Origin: Desulfobacteraceae bacterium
Lineage (GTDB): Bacteria > Desulfobacterota > Desulfobacteria > Desulfobacterales > Desulfobacteraceae
Length of the DNA stretch: 24,642 nt
Assembly: GCA_003354055.1 (NCBI GenBank)
Contig: PIVQ01000033.1
Coordinates: 1-24,642 of the forward strand
Direction of reading: 5' to 3'
The notes under the pieces are model-generated. The model saw only the letters and a program-made list of their open reading frames with translations. It had not been told where the DNA came from and searched no databases. This document shows positions 16,085 to 22,971 of this stretch, in pieces (position 1 is the first letter of the stretch; the number at the start of each line of letters is the position of its first letter). Made by a program: the position numbers and the translations under genes.

Positions 16085-16113
16085 TTGACATGGCGCCCCA
16101 TATGCTGTATCTA
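16085..16113 (+). promoter_or_regulatory. Promoter candidate for hom
   Basis: A perfect -35 TTGACA (16085-16090) is followed after 17 bases by TATCTA (16108-16113), a poor -10. TAAAAT four bases further on is a better hexamer but gives a 21-base spacer. The predicted start lies about 35 bases before the hom ATG. Confidence 0.4.
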
Positions 16114-16154
16114 AAATAATTTAAACCAAGGACCAATCTGGAGATATAAATTCA

Positions 16155-17468
16155 ATGGAAACAATCAATATTGGAATATTGGGATATGGCGTTGTAGGCG
16201 CCGGTGTTGCCAAGTTGCTCAAGCTCAAAAAGCAGTTGCTGGAAGCCCGGACCGGTGCGTTGTTAAATCTTAAAACCATTGCTGATATTGATACTGAAAC
16301 CGACAGGGGCGTCGATCTTGGGGACACGGCCTTGGTGTCGGATGCCATGCAGGTGATTGATGATCCTGACATTGATATTGTGGTGGAGCTCATTGGCGGG
16401 GATACCATTGCCAAACAATTTACGCTCAAGGCTCTTGAAAACAAAAAGCATGTGATCACTGCTAATAAGGCCCTTCTGGCCGGTCACGGCAATGAACTGG
16501 TACGGACCGCCCGTCTCAACCAGGTGGATCTGGCCTTTGAGGCGTCCTGCGGGGGATGTATGCCCATCATCAAGTCTCTTCGGGAATCCCTGGTGGCAAA
16601 TGATATCAACTCCATGTCCGCCATCCTCAACGGTACCTGCAACTACATTCTGACCAAGATTACCCAGGATGGATCCCAATTTGCGGATGCCCTGAAAAAG
16701 GCCCAGGACCTTGGGTTTGCCGAAGCAGAACCTTCTCTGGATGTGGATGGTCATGATACCGCCCATAAGCTGGCCATTTTAAATTCCCTGGCACACGGCA
16801 TGGAGATCAACCTTCAAGATATCCATGTGGAGGGTATCCGGAATATCACTCCGATTGACATTGAGTTTGCCCGGGAATTTGGATACACCATCAAACTTCT
16901 GGCCATTGGTAAAATCCATGACGATCATGTGGAGGCAAGAGTTCACCCCACCATGATCTCAAAGTCCAATCCCCTTTCCCATGTGGACCATTCCATGAAT
17001 GCCATAGCCATTGATGCCGATGCCACAGGAAAAACCATGCTTTACGGTCATGGCGCCGGCATGATGCCGACAGCATCTGCCGTACTCAGTGACATTGCAG
17101 ATATTGCCAGAAACATAATTGCCAAAACCAAGCGCCGGGTCCCCATCTTAGGGTATCCGGAAGACAACATACGCCCGATTCCCATCCTGCCCATAGCTGA
17201 GCTGTTTACCCGGTATTACCTGCGGTTTGAAGCCCAGGATCATCCCGGTGTGCTTGCCAAAATCTCCGGAATTCTGGGCGACAATCAGATCAGCATCAAG
17301 TCCGTCCACCAGAAAGGCCGTCAGAGTAACGGTAAGGTGCCCGTGGTAATGATCACCCATCGTGCCAAGGAACACTGGGTGCAGACAGCTCTGTCCAAGA
17401 TCGCTGCCACAGATTCCGTGGTCGGGGATCCTGTTGTGATCCGTATAGAAGAGGATGACCAGGACTAA
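16155..17468 (+). CDS. hom: Homoserine dehydrogenase with C-terminal ACT domain
   Basis: Reduces aspartate-4-semialdehyde to homoserine with NAD(P)H. 437 residues. N-terminal Rossmann motif GILGYGVVGAGVAKLL, then VELIGG, HVITANKALLA (Lys105), FEASCGGCMPIIKSL, LNGTCNYILTKI, and AEPSLDVDGHDTAHKLAIL with the conserved Lys205. A C-terminal ACT domain starts at about residue 353 (YYLRFEAQDHPGVLAKIS), suggesting feedback control by threonine. The family's EA-x-V-x-G-x-x-P segment reads EASCGGCMP here, placing Cys132 and Cys135 in a CxxC arrangement beside the active site. GGAGAT lies about 9 bases before the ATG. It is followed by thrH (79-base gap) and rfaE1, forming a probable operon. Confidence 0.95.
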   Translation: METINIGILGYGVVGAGVAKLLKLKKQLLEARTGALLNLKTIADIDTETDRGVDLGDTALVSDAMQVIDDPDIDIVVELIGGDTIAKQFTLKALENKKHVITANKALLAGHGNELVRTARLNQVDLAFEASCGGCMPIIKSLRESLVANDINSMSAILNGTCNYILTKITQDGSQFADALKKAQDLGFAEAEPSLDVDGHDTAHKLAILNSLAHGMEINLQDIHVEGIRNITPIDIEFAREFGYTIKLLAIGKIHDDHVEARVHPTMISKSNPLSHVDHSMNAIAIDADATGKTMLYGHGAGMMPTASAVLSDIADIARNIIAKTKRRVPILGYPEDNIRPIPILPIAELFTRYYLRFEAQDHPGVLAKISGILGDNQISIKSVHQKGRQSNGKVPVVMITHRAKEHWVQTALSKIAATDSVVGDPVVIRIEEDDQD

Positions 17469-17516
17469 ATCGGATAAAAGACCAGGCGGTTAAGAGAGCA
17501 GGAGTGAACATAACTA

Positions 17517-17547
17517 AGTTATATAAAAAGTTGGAGTTATATAAAAG
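17517..17547 (+). repeat. Direct repeat immediately upstream of thrH
   Basis: AGTTATATAAAAAG (17517-17530) is repeated as AGTTATATAAAAG (17535-17547) after the spacer TTGG, and the second copy abuts the thrH ATG. The only ribosome-site-like element (GGAG at 17533-17536) overlaps the second copy and is 11 bases from the ATG, so the duplication sets the spacing of thrH initiation. Confidence 0.65.
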
Positions 17548-18153
17548 ATGAAGATACTTGTTGCGGATCTGGAAGGTGTATTTCTGCCTGAAATCTGGAT
17601 CAATGTGGCCCTGAAAACCGGAATTGAGGAACTCAAGCTGACCACAAGGGATATCAGCGACTATGATGTGCTCATGGCAAAACGCCTCTCCATACTGGAC
17701 GCGAACAATCTGACCCTGAAGGATATTCAGGACGTGATCGCAACACTGGACCCCCTGGACGGTGCAAAGGATATGCTGGACTGGATCAGGGAGCGAAATC
17801 AGATAATCATTCTCTCAGATACTTTTGAAGAGTTTGCAGGCCCGCTTATGGCCAAGCTTGGGTATCCTGCTCTACTCTGCCACAATCTGACCGTGGACAG
17901 CCAGGGAAGGATAACAGATTATAACCTGAGGATCGATAACCAGAAAACCCGTGCGGTAAAGGCCCTGCAGAGCCTAAACTACCATGTGATTGCATTTGGA
18001 GATTCCTATAATGATACCGGCATGATCCAGGCAGCCGATCAGGGATTCTTCTTTAAACCGCCGGATACCATTGAGACGGATTTTCCCGGCATTCCCATTA
18101 CCTGGAATTATGATGAGCTCAAATCAATGATCAGTAAAACCCTGGAAGACTAA
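17548..18153 (+). CDS. thrH: Bifunctional phosphoserine phosphatase/homoserine phosphotransferase ThrH
   Basis: A HAD-superfamily protein of 201 residues, close in pattern to Pseudomonas ThrH, which dephosphorylates phosphoserine and can pass the phosphate to homoserine. Motif I is DLEGV (Asp7 nucleophile; Glu at the usual second Asp, as in ThrH). The following PEIWINVALKTGIEELKLTT, DISDYDVLMAKRL and LSDTFEEFAGPLMAKLG are family hallmarks. Motif IV is FGDSYNDTGM. Placement directly after hom supports a threonine-pathway role: no thrB homoserine kinase is seen in the window. Its stop codon overlaps the next start (TAATG). Whether it works mainly as phosphatase or phosphotransferase is not visible from sequence. 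Confidence 0.9.
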   Translation: MKILVADLEGVFLPEIWINVALKTGIEELKLTTRDISDYDVLMAKRLSILDANNLTLKDIQDVIATLDPLDGAKDMLDWIRERNQIIILSDTFEEFAGPLMAKLGYPALLCHNLTVDSQGRITDYNLRIDNQKTRAVKALQSLNYHVIAFGDSYNDTGMIQAADQGFFFKPPDTIETDFPGIPITWNYDELKSMISKTLED

Positions 18154-19133
18154 TGACAGGAATACCAATGGTTGATATTGACAGCTTTAGTAAGCTTCGT
18201 GCTCTGGTCATCGGGGATTTGATGATTGATGAATACCTTTGGGGTAATGTGGATAGGATTTCCCCTGAAGCCCCCGTACCCGTTGTGGCGGTTGAAACCG
18301 AAAGCCAGACTCTTGGCGGTGCCGGAAACGTTATCAACAATCTTGTGGCCATGGGGGCCCGTGTCTTTGCCATCGGCACGGCCGGAACCGGTAAAGCCGG
18401 GCAGATGATTTTTGAAAAACTTGAAGATCTTGGTGTGGAAACCTCAGGCATTGTCAGTGAGCCGGAACGGCCGACCACCCGGAAAACCCGTGTCATTGCC
18501 TCCAACCAGCAGGTGCTTCGCATAGATAAGGAAGTCAAGCGGCGGATCAATTCCCGTACCCTGGAACGTCTGACAAAAATCATTGCCTCTCGTATCCGGG
18601 AAGTGGATCTCATCATCATCTCGGACTATGATAAGGGCCTTGTCACCAGGGAGTTGGTAGCCCGTACCGTTGACCTGGCCCACCAACACGGGGTGCTGAC
18701 CCTGGCAGATCCCAAATCTCTGGATTTTACAAAATATACCGGGGTTTCCGTTTTGACACCCAACAAAAAAGAGGCAGGGCTTGCCGCCAACATGGATATC
18801 CTGACAGATGAGGATCTTGCGGCTGCTTCGGAAAAAATCATGGCCCAGGCTTCTCTTCAACGCCTGCTTATTACCTGTGGTAAAGACGGTATGGGGTTGT
18901 TTGAGCGGGGAAAAGCTTCCCGTACCATTGAGTCCAAGGCCCGCCAGGTCTTTGATGTATCCGGTGCCGGTGATACTGTTATCTCCCTGCTGGGGCTGGG
19001 ACTGGCAAGTGGTGCCGGATTTGAAGCCGCTGCCGGTGCGGCTAATGCTGCTGCCGGTATTGTGGTGGCCAAGGTCGGAACGGCAACCGCTTCCATTGAT
19101 GAATTAAAACAGGTTCTTGAAACAAATATTTGA
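18153..19133 (+). CDS. rfaE1: D-glycero-beta-D-manno-heptose-7-phosphate kinase (separate RfaE1/HldA-type)
   Basis: Phosphorylates heptose 7-phosphate at C1 in ADP-heptose synthesis for lipopolysaccharide core. A PfkB/ribokinase fold of 326 residues: VIGDLMIDEYLWGNVDRISP, EAPVPVVAVETESQTLGGAG, NVINNLVAMGA, VIASNQQVLRIDKE, LIIISDYDKGLVTREL, ADPKSLDFTKYTGVSVLTPN, KKEA, and the catalytic DVSGAGDTVIS. The adenylyltransferase half found in fused HldE proteins is absent, so a separate gene must supply it. Start choice: the ATG at 18153 overlaps the thrH stop (TAATG), while the ATG at 18168 (MVDIDSF) has AGGA seven bases upstream; either is possible. The last 13 codons and the following promoter and tRNA were duplicated downstream (see 19651-19700). 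Confidence 0.93.
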   Translation: MTGIPMVDIDSFSKLRALVIGDLMIDEYLWGNVDRISPEAPVPVVAVETESQTLGGAGNVINNLVAMGARVFAIGTAGTGKAGQMIFEKLEDLGVETSGIVSEPERPTTRKTRVIASNQQVLRIDKEVKRRINSRTLERLTKIIASRIREVDLIIISDYDKGLVTRELVARTVDLAHQHGVLTLADPKSLDFTKYTGVSVLTPNKKEAGLAANMDILTDEDLAAASEKIMAQASLQRLLITCGKDGMGLFERGKASRTIESKARQVFDVSGAGDTVISLLGLGLASGAGFEAAAGAANAAAGIVVAKVGTATASIDELKQVLETNI

Positions 19134-19151
19134 GTTGAGTGAAAATAGCCC

Positions 19152-19180
19152 TTGACTTGAAAACGGTTTTCCCCTATATT
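19152..19180 (+). promoter_or_regulatory. Promoter of initiator tRNA copy A
   Basis: TTGACT (19152-19157), 17-base spacer, TATATT (19175-19180); the predicted start is about 7 bases before the tRNA. The spacer includes an AAAACGGTTTT palindrome-like core that is mostly kept in copy B. Confidence 0.65.
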
Positions 19181-19193
19181 GACGTTTCTTTGT

Positions 19194-19270
<77 letters not shown>

Positions 19271-19280
19271 CAAAAAAATA

Positions 19281-19306
19281 AGGCCCTGTTTTGCAGGGCC
19301 TTTTTT
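19281..19306 (+). terminator. Rho-independent terminator after tRNA copy A
   Basis: AGGCCCTG (19281-19288) and CAGGGCCT (19294-19301) pair across a 5-base loop and are followed by a T run to 19306, 10 bases past the tRNA. A textbook intrinsic terminator. Confidence 0.88.
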
Positions 19307-19315
19307 AGTACAAGG

Positions 19316-19369
19316 CCCCTGTTTTTTGTACTTTGTAGCAATTTGTTACAAAGCCGCAAGAAACAGGGG
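19316..19369 (+). repeat. Second, compound hairpin of unit A
   Basis: CCCCTGTTT (19316-19324) pairs with AAACAGGGG (19361-19369). Nested within it, CTTTGTA (19331-19337) pairs with TACAAAG (19347-19353). The matching element in unit B is a simple 16-bp hairpin, so this copy carries an internal expansion of about 18 bases. It may be a back-up terminator (TTTTA follows). Confidence 0.6.
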
Positions 19370-19402
19370 TTTTATGATTTTTGGTTCCAAGAAGTCTTCT
19401 TC

Positions 19403-19650
19403 CTAATTTTTACAGGCCGTAAAGTCATAGTGATTGCCAAAAAAACGTTCCGAAAAACATCAATCGAAAGGGCAATCACCAAAAGGCAAATCGATTGTAG
19501 TATACAGAATTGGTAACCTTAAGTGGTAGAAAAAAATACTATGGTTTCGGAACTTATTTTTGCGATTTGCTATAGGTATCATTTTCGTTATGCGATTCTA
19601 AAGAAACTGGAATTGCCCTCCCGGCAAATTAGTCCCTTTTAGGGTCGGGT
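19403..19650. other. Inter-repeat spacer with nested inverted repeats, no gene seen
   Basis: An A/T-rich stretch of about 250 bases between the duplicated units, with no convincing ORF. It holds three inverted-repeat pairs: GTGATTGCC (19430-19438) with GGCAATCAC (19471-19479); GTTCCGAAA (19447-19455) with TTTCGGAAC (19545-19553); and CAATCGA (19461-19467) with TCGATTG (19491-19497). The pairs overlap, so they cannot all form at once. Origin unknown. Confidence 0.5.
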
Positions 19651-19700
19651 CATTGATGAATTAAAACAGGCTTTTGAAATAAATATTAATTTTATATGAT
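19651..19700 (+). pseudogene. Remnant of the rfaE1 3' end
   Basis: In frame this stretch reads IDELKQAFEINI, against IDELKQVLETNI at the true rfaE1 C-terminus. The original TGA stop is altered and the frame runs a few codons further to TGA at 19698-19700. It has no upstream coding part, so it is a non-functional relic of the duplication. Confidence 0.75.
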
Positions 19701-19708
19701 AATAGTTC

Positions 19709-19737
19709 TTGACTTGAAATCGGTTTTCCATTAGATT
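19709..19737 (+). promoter_or_regulatory. Promoter of initiator tRNA copy B
   Basis: TTGACT (19709-19714), 17-base spacer, TAGATT (19732-19737). Same -35 and spacing as copy A; the -10 has changed from TATATT to TAGATT, probably making it weaker. Confidence 0.55.
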
Positions 19738-19749
19738 GCGTCTCGTTGT

Positions 19750-19826
<77 letters not shown>

Positions 19827-19835
19827 CCCAAAAAT

Positions 19836-19863
19836 AAAAGCCTTGTTCTGCAAGGCTTTTTTT
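19836..19863 (+). terminator. Rho-independent terminator after tRNA copy B
   Basis: AAAAGCCTTG (19836-19845) pairs with CAAGGCTTTT (19851-19860) over a TTCTG loop, followed by further T residues. Compared with copy A the stem bases differ, but pairing is preserved by compensatory changes. Confidence 0.88.
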
Positions 19864-19872
19864 ATTATACAA

Positions 19873-19914
19873 GGCCCCTGTTTTTTTGTACTTTGTTGCA
19901 AAAAAACAGGGGCC
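19873..19914. terminator. Perfect 16-bp hairpin following the tRNA terminator
   Basis: GGCCCCTGTTTTTTTG (19873-19888) is the exact reverse complement of CAAAAAAACAGGGGCC (19899-19914), with a 10-base loop. It may insulate the downstream hpf promoter from tRNA transcription. Confidence 0.65.
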
Positions 19915-19946
19915 CTATGATTTTGGGCAATAGGAATTCTTCTGCA

Positions 19947-19975
19947 TTGATTGAGGCGCAAGGCTGTGGTATCTT
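19947..19975 (+). promoter_or_regulatory. Promoter of hpf (extended -10)
   Basis: TTGATT (19947-19952), 17-base spacer, TATCTT (19970-19975) preceded by TGG (extended -10 TGn). The predicted start is near 19982, giving a leader of about 28 bases. Confidence 0.55.
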
Positions 19976-20009
19976 AATAGACGTACCCTCACCATATACA
20001 GGAGGTTCT

Positions 20010-20357
20010 ATGCAAATTTCCATTAATTTTAAGAACATTGTCTCATCAGATTCTTTAAAATCTCACATCCATGAAAAGTTTGACAGGTTGGACAAAATGC
20101 TTGATGCCCCGGCTGATACACATATTGTTTTGTCTGTTGAAAAGTTACGAAATATTGCTGAGGTAAATCTGACAAGTGATAAAATTAAAATTCATGCGAA
20201 AGAAGAAGCTGAAAACAATATGTATGCAGCTATTGATACCCTTTCAGATAAGGTGAAATTACAGATTCGAAAGTTTAAGGATAAACAGCGGCGGCATCTG
20301 GCCGGTGATAAACACAGTATAAAAGCCAACATTCAGGACGATGTGATCAACGCTTAA
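20010..20357 (+). CDS. hpf: Ribosome hibernation promoting factor, short form
   Basis: 115 residues; binds the 30S decoding region and silences ribosomes in stationary phase. The family pattern is clear: MQISINFKNIVSSDSLKSHI, EKFDRLDKMLDAPADTHIVL, EVNLTSDKIKIHAKEEAENN, and MYAAIDTLSDKVKLQIRKFK. The C-terminal dimerisation domain of long HPF is absent, so it is the short HPF/YfiA type. The open frame extends upstream into the tRNA, but AGGAGG six bases before the ATG at 20010 defines the start. It is often found next to rpoN and PTS genes; here it stands alone with its own promoter. The 211-base region after it holds GC-rich inverted segments but no clear terminator. Confidence 0.93.
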   Translation: MQISINFKNIVSSDSLKSHIHEKFDRLDKMLDAPADTHIVLSVEKLRNIAEVNLTSDKIKIHAKEEAENNMYAAIDTLSDKVKLQIRKFKDKQRRHLAGDKHSIKANIQDDVINA

Positions 20358-20568
20358 AAATCCATCTGAAAATATTTTTTGCCCCGGTGCTATGGGTTGC
20401 AGAACCTGGTGCCGGGAGTGAAATTTTGATTTTTTGAGATTTCCTTAGAGCCGGGAAACTGCTTGAGCGTGCTTTAAGGGAGGGCTTTTTCGTCATGCCT
20501 TTAGTTTACCAGGACCAGGTGGTGTGGTATGCCTGCAGGTCAAGGATACCGGGATCTGATAACAGGGC

Positions 20569-22632
20569 TTATTGTCGCGTCCCGCAGTCTTTTCCAAGGG
20601 CCTGATTGACCGCATGGGCCATGTCCGATTTCAGGATGGGTTTCATAAGAAGGCTTGCGATTCCGATGCGTTGTGCGGATGCCTGATCAATCTGATCGCT
20701 GAATCCGGTACAGATGATCACGGGCAGGTCCGGCCTGATGTTGATGAGCTTCATGGCTAATAAGTCGCCGGTTAAGCCGGGCATTGTCATATCGGTCATT
20801 AATAGATCAAAATGGTCTGGTCTGGCGGAAAATTGTTCATATGCCTCCTGAGGATTTCTCATGGAAATGACTTCATACCCAAGGCGGGTGAGCATCTGTT
20901 CCTCAATTTTAATAATATGGGGTTCATCATCCACCAGAAGGATTCTTCCGTGTCCTTTGGGTAGTGTCTGCTTTATTGGTACAGTCTCTTCCTTGTCCTT
21001 TTTAAGGACAACGGGAAAGTAAATGCTGAATTCGGTTCCCACACCCGGACTGCTCTTAACCCGAATATCTCCTTTATAGTTTTTCACTATGCCGTGAACG
21101 ACCGAGAGTCCCAGTCCGGTTCCTTTGGTGATGCCTTTGGTTGTAAAATAGGGGTCAAATATTCTGCTGAGAACTTTTTGACTCATCCCCACACCGGTAT
21201 CTTTTATTATCAGGTTAATATAGTCTCCCGGGGCAAGGTGGCTTTCATCCGGATCAGGAAAAGAAAAACTAACTTCCTTTAAAAAGATGTTCAGTTTTCC
21301 ACCGGTATTTTCCATAGCATGGTAGGCATTGGTGATTAGGTTCATTAGCAGTTGATGAATCTGGGTGGGATCGGCCAGGATCGGCCGACAGGCTTTATCA
21401 ATGTCAAAGTCAATGGAAATGGTGGAAGGGATGATTGAATTGGAAAGGCGGACGGCCTCCTTTACAATTGGCTGAATTTTTATCGGCCTGACCTCCTGGT
21501 CCATCTGTCGGCTGAACGAGAGAATCTGCTTGACCAGATCCCTGGCCCGGAAAGAGGCATTTAGAATTTCATCCACAGAGTCATTCAAAGGGCTGTTGTC
21601 TGGAAGATCTTCCTGTAATATTTCGGTAAACCCGATCAAAGGATGGAGTATATTGTTGAAGTCATGGGCAATCCCACCGGCTAATGCACCAATCGCTTCC
21701 ATTTTCTGAGCCTGCTGGAGCTGTTTTTCAAGCTGCATCCGCTGGGTTTCCACGGCAATCCGGTCTGTGATGTCATTCATAACGATCAGGGACACGTCTC
21801 CCATGGGAACCATATTGAATTCACATGTCCGTTTGTTTTGGGATTTTGTGGTGATTTCCCAGACTTGTGTGGCAATATCCTTTCCGGTTTCCTTTGCGCG
21901 CTGTACAGCACTTTCCCAGGATTGTATGACTTTTTCTCTATAGGTCTCATCAGGGTATGCCGTAAGCCACCAGGCCTCTGCTGTGGATATATCTTCTATG
22001 GTATAGCCGAACAATTCAATACTCTTGTCATTGAAAAAGAGAATATCCTGGTTGCTGTCGGTGATAACCATGGGCAATGGGGATTTCTCTATCATGGTTT
22101 TAAACCGGGTTTCACTCTCGGCAAGAGTCTTCTGGGCGGTTTCCCGTTCATCCATTTCCAGGAGAAGTTGTTCATTGGCGATCATGAGATCATTGACCCG
22201 CTGCTGTACCAATTCTTCAAGGCGTTCATTTTCATCACGGAGCAGGTCTTCGGCAGCCTTTATTCTAAGCATTGCCTTGACCTGGGCAGCCAGTTCCGAT
22301 TCATTGATGGGTTTGGTTAAAAAGGCATCCGCTCCAAGCTCCAGGGCCCGGACTCTGTGTTGTGAGTCCGTTTTTACAGCTGTGAGGATGACCACTGGAA
22401 TAGTGGCGGTTTTTGGTTGTGACTTTAAGACACGGCAGACCTCAAATCCGTCCATCTCCGGCATGTGAATATCCAAAAGGATGACATCCGGTCGGGTGGT
22501 CATTGCAAGCTCTATCCCCTTTTTGCCTGAGTCTGCTGTCAGGACCTCGCAGGGAGAAATCATCATTCTGAGCAGGGCGCTTATGGAAATCAGATTGTCC
22601 TGGATATCGTCAATGGCAAGTATTCTGCTCAT
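20569..22632 (-). CDS. Hybrid sensor histidine kinase: REC-PAS-HisKA-HATPase-REC
   Basis: A 687-residue soluble protein. N-terminal receiver (1-125) with Asp54 in LLDIHMPEMDG and Lys in FLTKPINE; a coiled coil (about 125-175); a PAS domain (about 172-292: FKTMIEKSPLPMVITDSNQD, SIELFGYTIEDI). The HisKA domain has GGIAHDFNNIL (His323). The ATPase domain shows NLITNAYHAM, KDTGVGM and GTGLGLSVVHGI. A C-terminal receiver (about 560-687) has Asp614 in MTDMTMPG and Lys in LLMKPI. The HDFNN form of the H box and PAS-linked design are typical of the hybrid kinase class common in Deltaproteobacteria. AAGGAG six bases before the ATG at 22632-22630 fixes the start, 9 codons inside the open frame. Its partner regulator is not in the window. 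The stop lies 211 bases from hpf, with which it converges. Confidence 0.93.
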   Translation of the reverse strand: MSRILAIDDIQDNLISISALLRMMISPCEVLTADSGKKGIELAMTTRPDVILLDIHMPEMDGFEVCRVLKSQPKTATIPVVILTAVKTDSQHRVRALELGADAFLTKPINESELAAQVKAMLRIKAAEDLLRDENERLEELVQQRVNDLMIANEQLLLEMDERETAQKTLAESETRFKTMIEKSPLPMVITDSNQDILFFNDKSIELFGYTIEDISTAEAWWLTAYPDETYREKVIQSWESAVQRAKETGKDIATQVWEITTKSQNKRTCEFNMVPMGDVSLIVMNDITDRIAVETQRMQLEKQLQQAQKMEAIGALAGGIAHDFNNILHPLIGFTEILQEDLPDNSPLNDSVDEILNASFRARDLVKQILSFSRQMDQEVRPIKIQPIVKEAVRLSNSIIPSTISIDFDIDKACRPILADPTQIHQLLMNLITNAYHAMENTGGKLNIFLKEVSFSFPDPDESHLAPGDYINLIIKDTGVGMSQKVLSRIFDPYFTTKGITKGTGLGLSVVHGIVKNYKGDIRVKSSPGVGTEFSIYFPVVLKKDKEETVPIKQTLPKGHGRILLVDDEPHIIKIEEQMLTRLGYEVISMRNPQEAYEQFSARPDHFDLLMTDMTMPGLTGDLLAMKLINIRPDLPVIICTGFSDQIDQASAQRIGIASLLMKPILKSDMAHAVNQALGKDCGTRQ

Positions 22633-22677
22633 CTCAACTCCTTTGCACGTTTTAGCCATTTGTCCGGGGGCAGGTGT

Positions 22678-22693
22678 ATTCCCTTAGGGGAAT
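22678..22693. promoter_or_regulatory. Small palindrome upstream of the hybrid kinase gene
   Basis: ATTCCC-TTAG-GGGAAT is a perfect 6+6 inverted repeat 46 bases upstream of the kinase start. It could be an operator or leader hairpin; no further support. Confidence 0.3.
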
Positions 22694-22837
22694 GATATAT
22701 TTTTGTCCAGCCATAGTTCTGTGACGCCTCTATCAGTGTTGGAATCCGTTATTGGCGAAGCATAGATTTGAAAAGATATTCTGCAATTGTAAAAGGAATC
22801 CTGAACCGGGTCAAGTCATTTTCGCCGTGTAAAGACG

Positions 22838-22882
22838 GGCTGGGGTTTTAAACTCTCTTTTTTTTGTAAGGCTGGGGTTTTA
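22838..22882. repeat. Paired 13-bp direct repeat in the divergent intergenic region
   Basis: GGCTGGGGTTTTA occurs at 22838-22850 and again at 22870-22882, a centre-to-centre distance of 32 bp (about three helical turns). It lies upstream of the promoter-like TGG-TATACT (22898-22906). Such phasing suggests a pair of activator sites. The gap 22633-22971 otherwise holds only the small palindrome at 22678 and these control elements; no gene is seen. Confidence 0.5.
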
Positions 22883-22897
22883 TCGTAAAAGAGCTCC

Positions 22898-22906
22898 TGG
22901 TATACT
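22898..22906 (+). promoter_or_regulatory. Extended -10 promoter element upstream of the Mut7-C gene
   Basis: TGG-TATACT matches the extended -10 form; no good -35 is present at the proper distance, which fits an activator-dependent promoter using the repeats just upstream. The predicted start is near 22913. Confidence 0.4.
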
Positions 22907-22971
22907 GGATAAGTCAGGATGTTTTGCCTGACGTTAACCCTATAGCGATTGCCAATAAGTTTTTCAGATTA

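Noticed and set aside
19403..19650. Insertion sequence or MITE between the tRNA copies
   Set aside because: Inverted repeats are present, but there are no terminal repeats with target-site duplications and no transposase remnant.
20358..20568. Intrinsic terminator after hpf
   Set aside because: AGCC...GGGCTTTTT near 20451-20490 looks suggestive, but the inner stem pairs poorly, so it was not listed as a feature.
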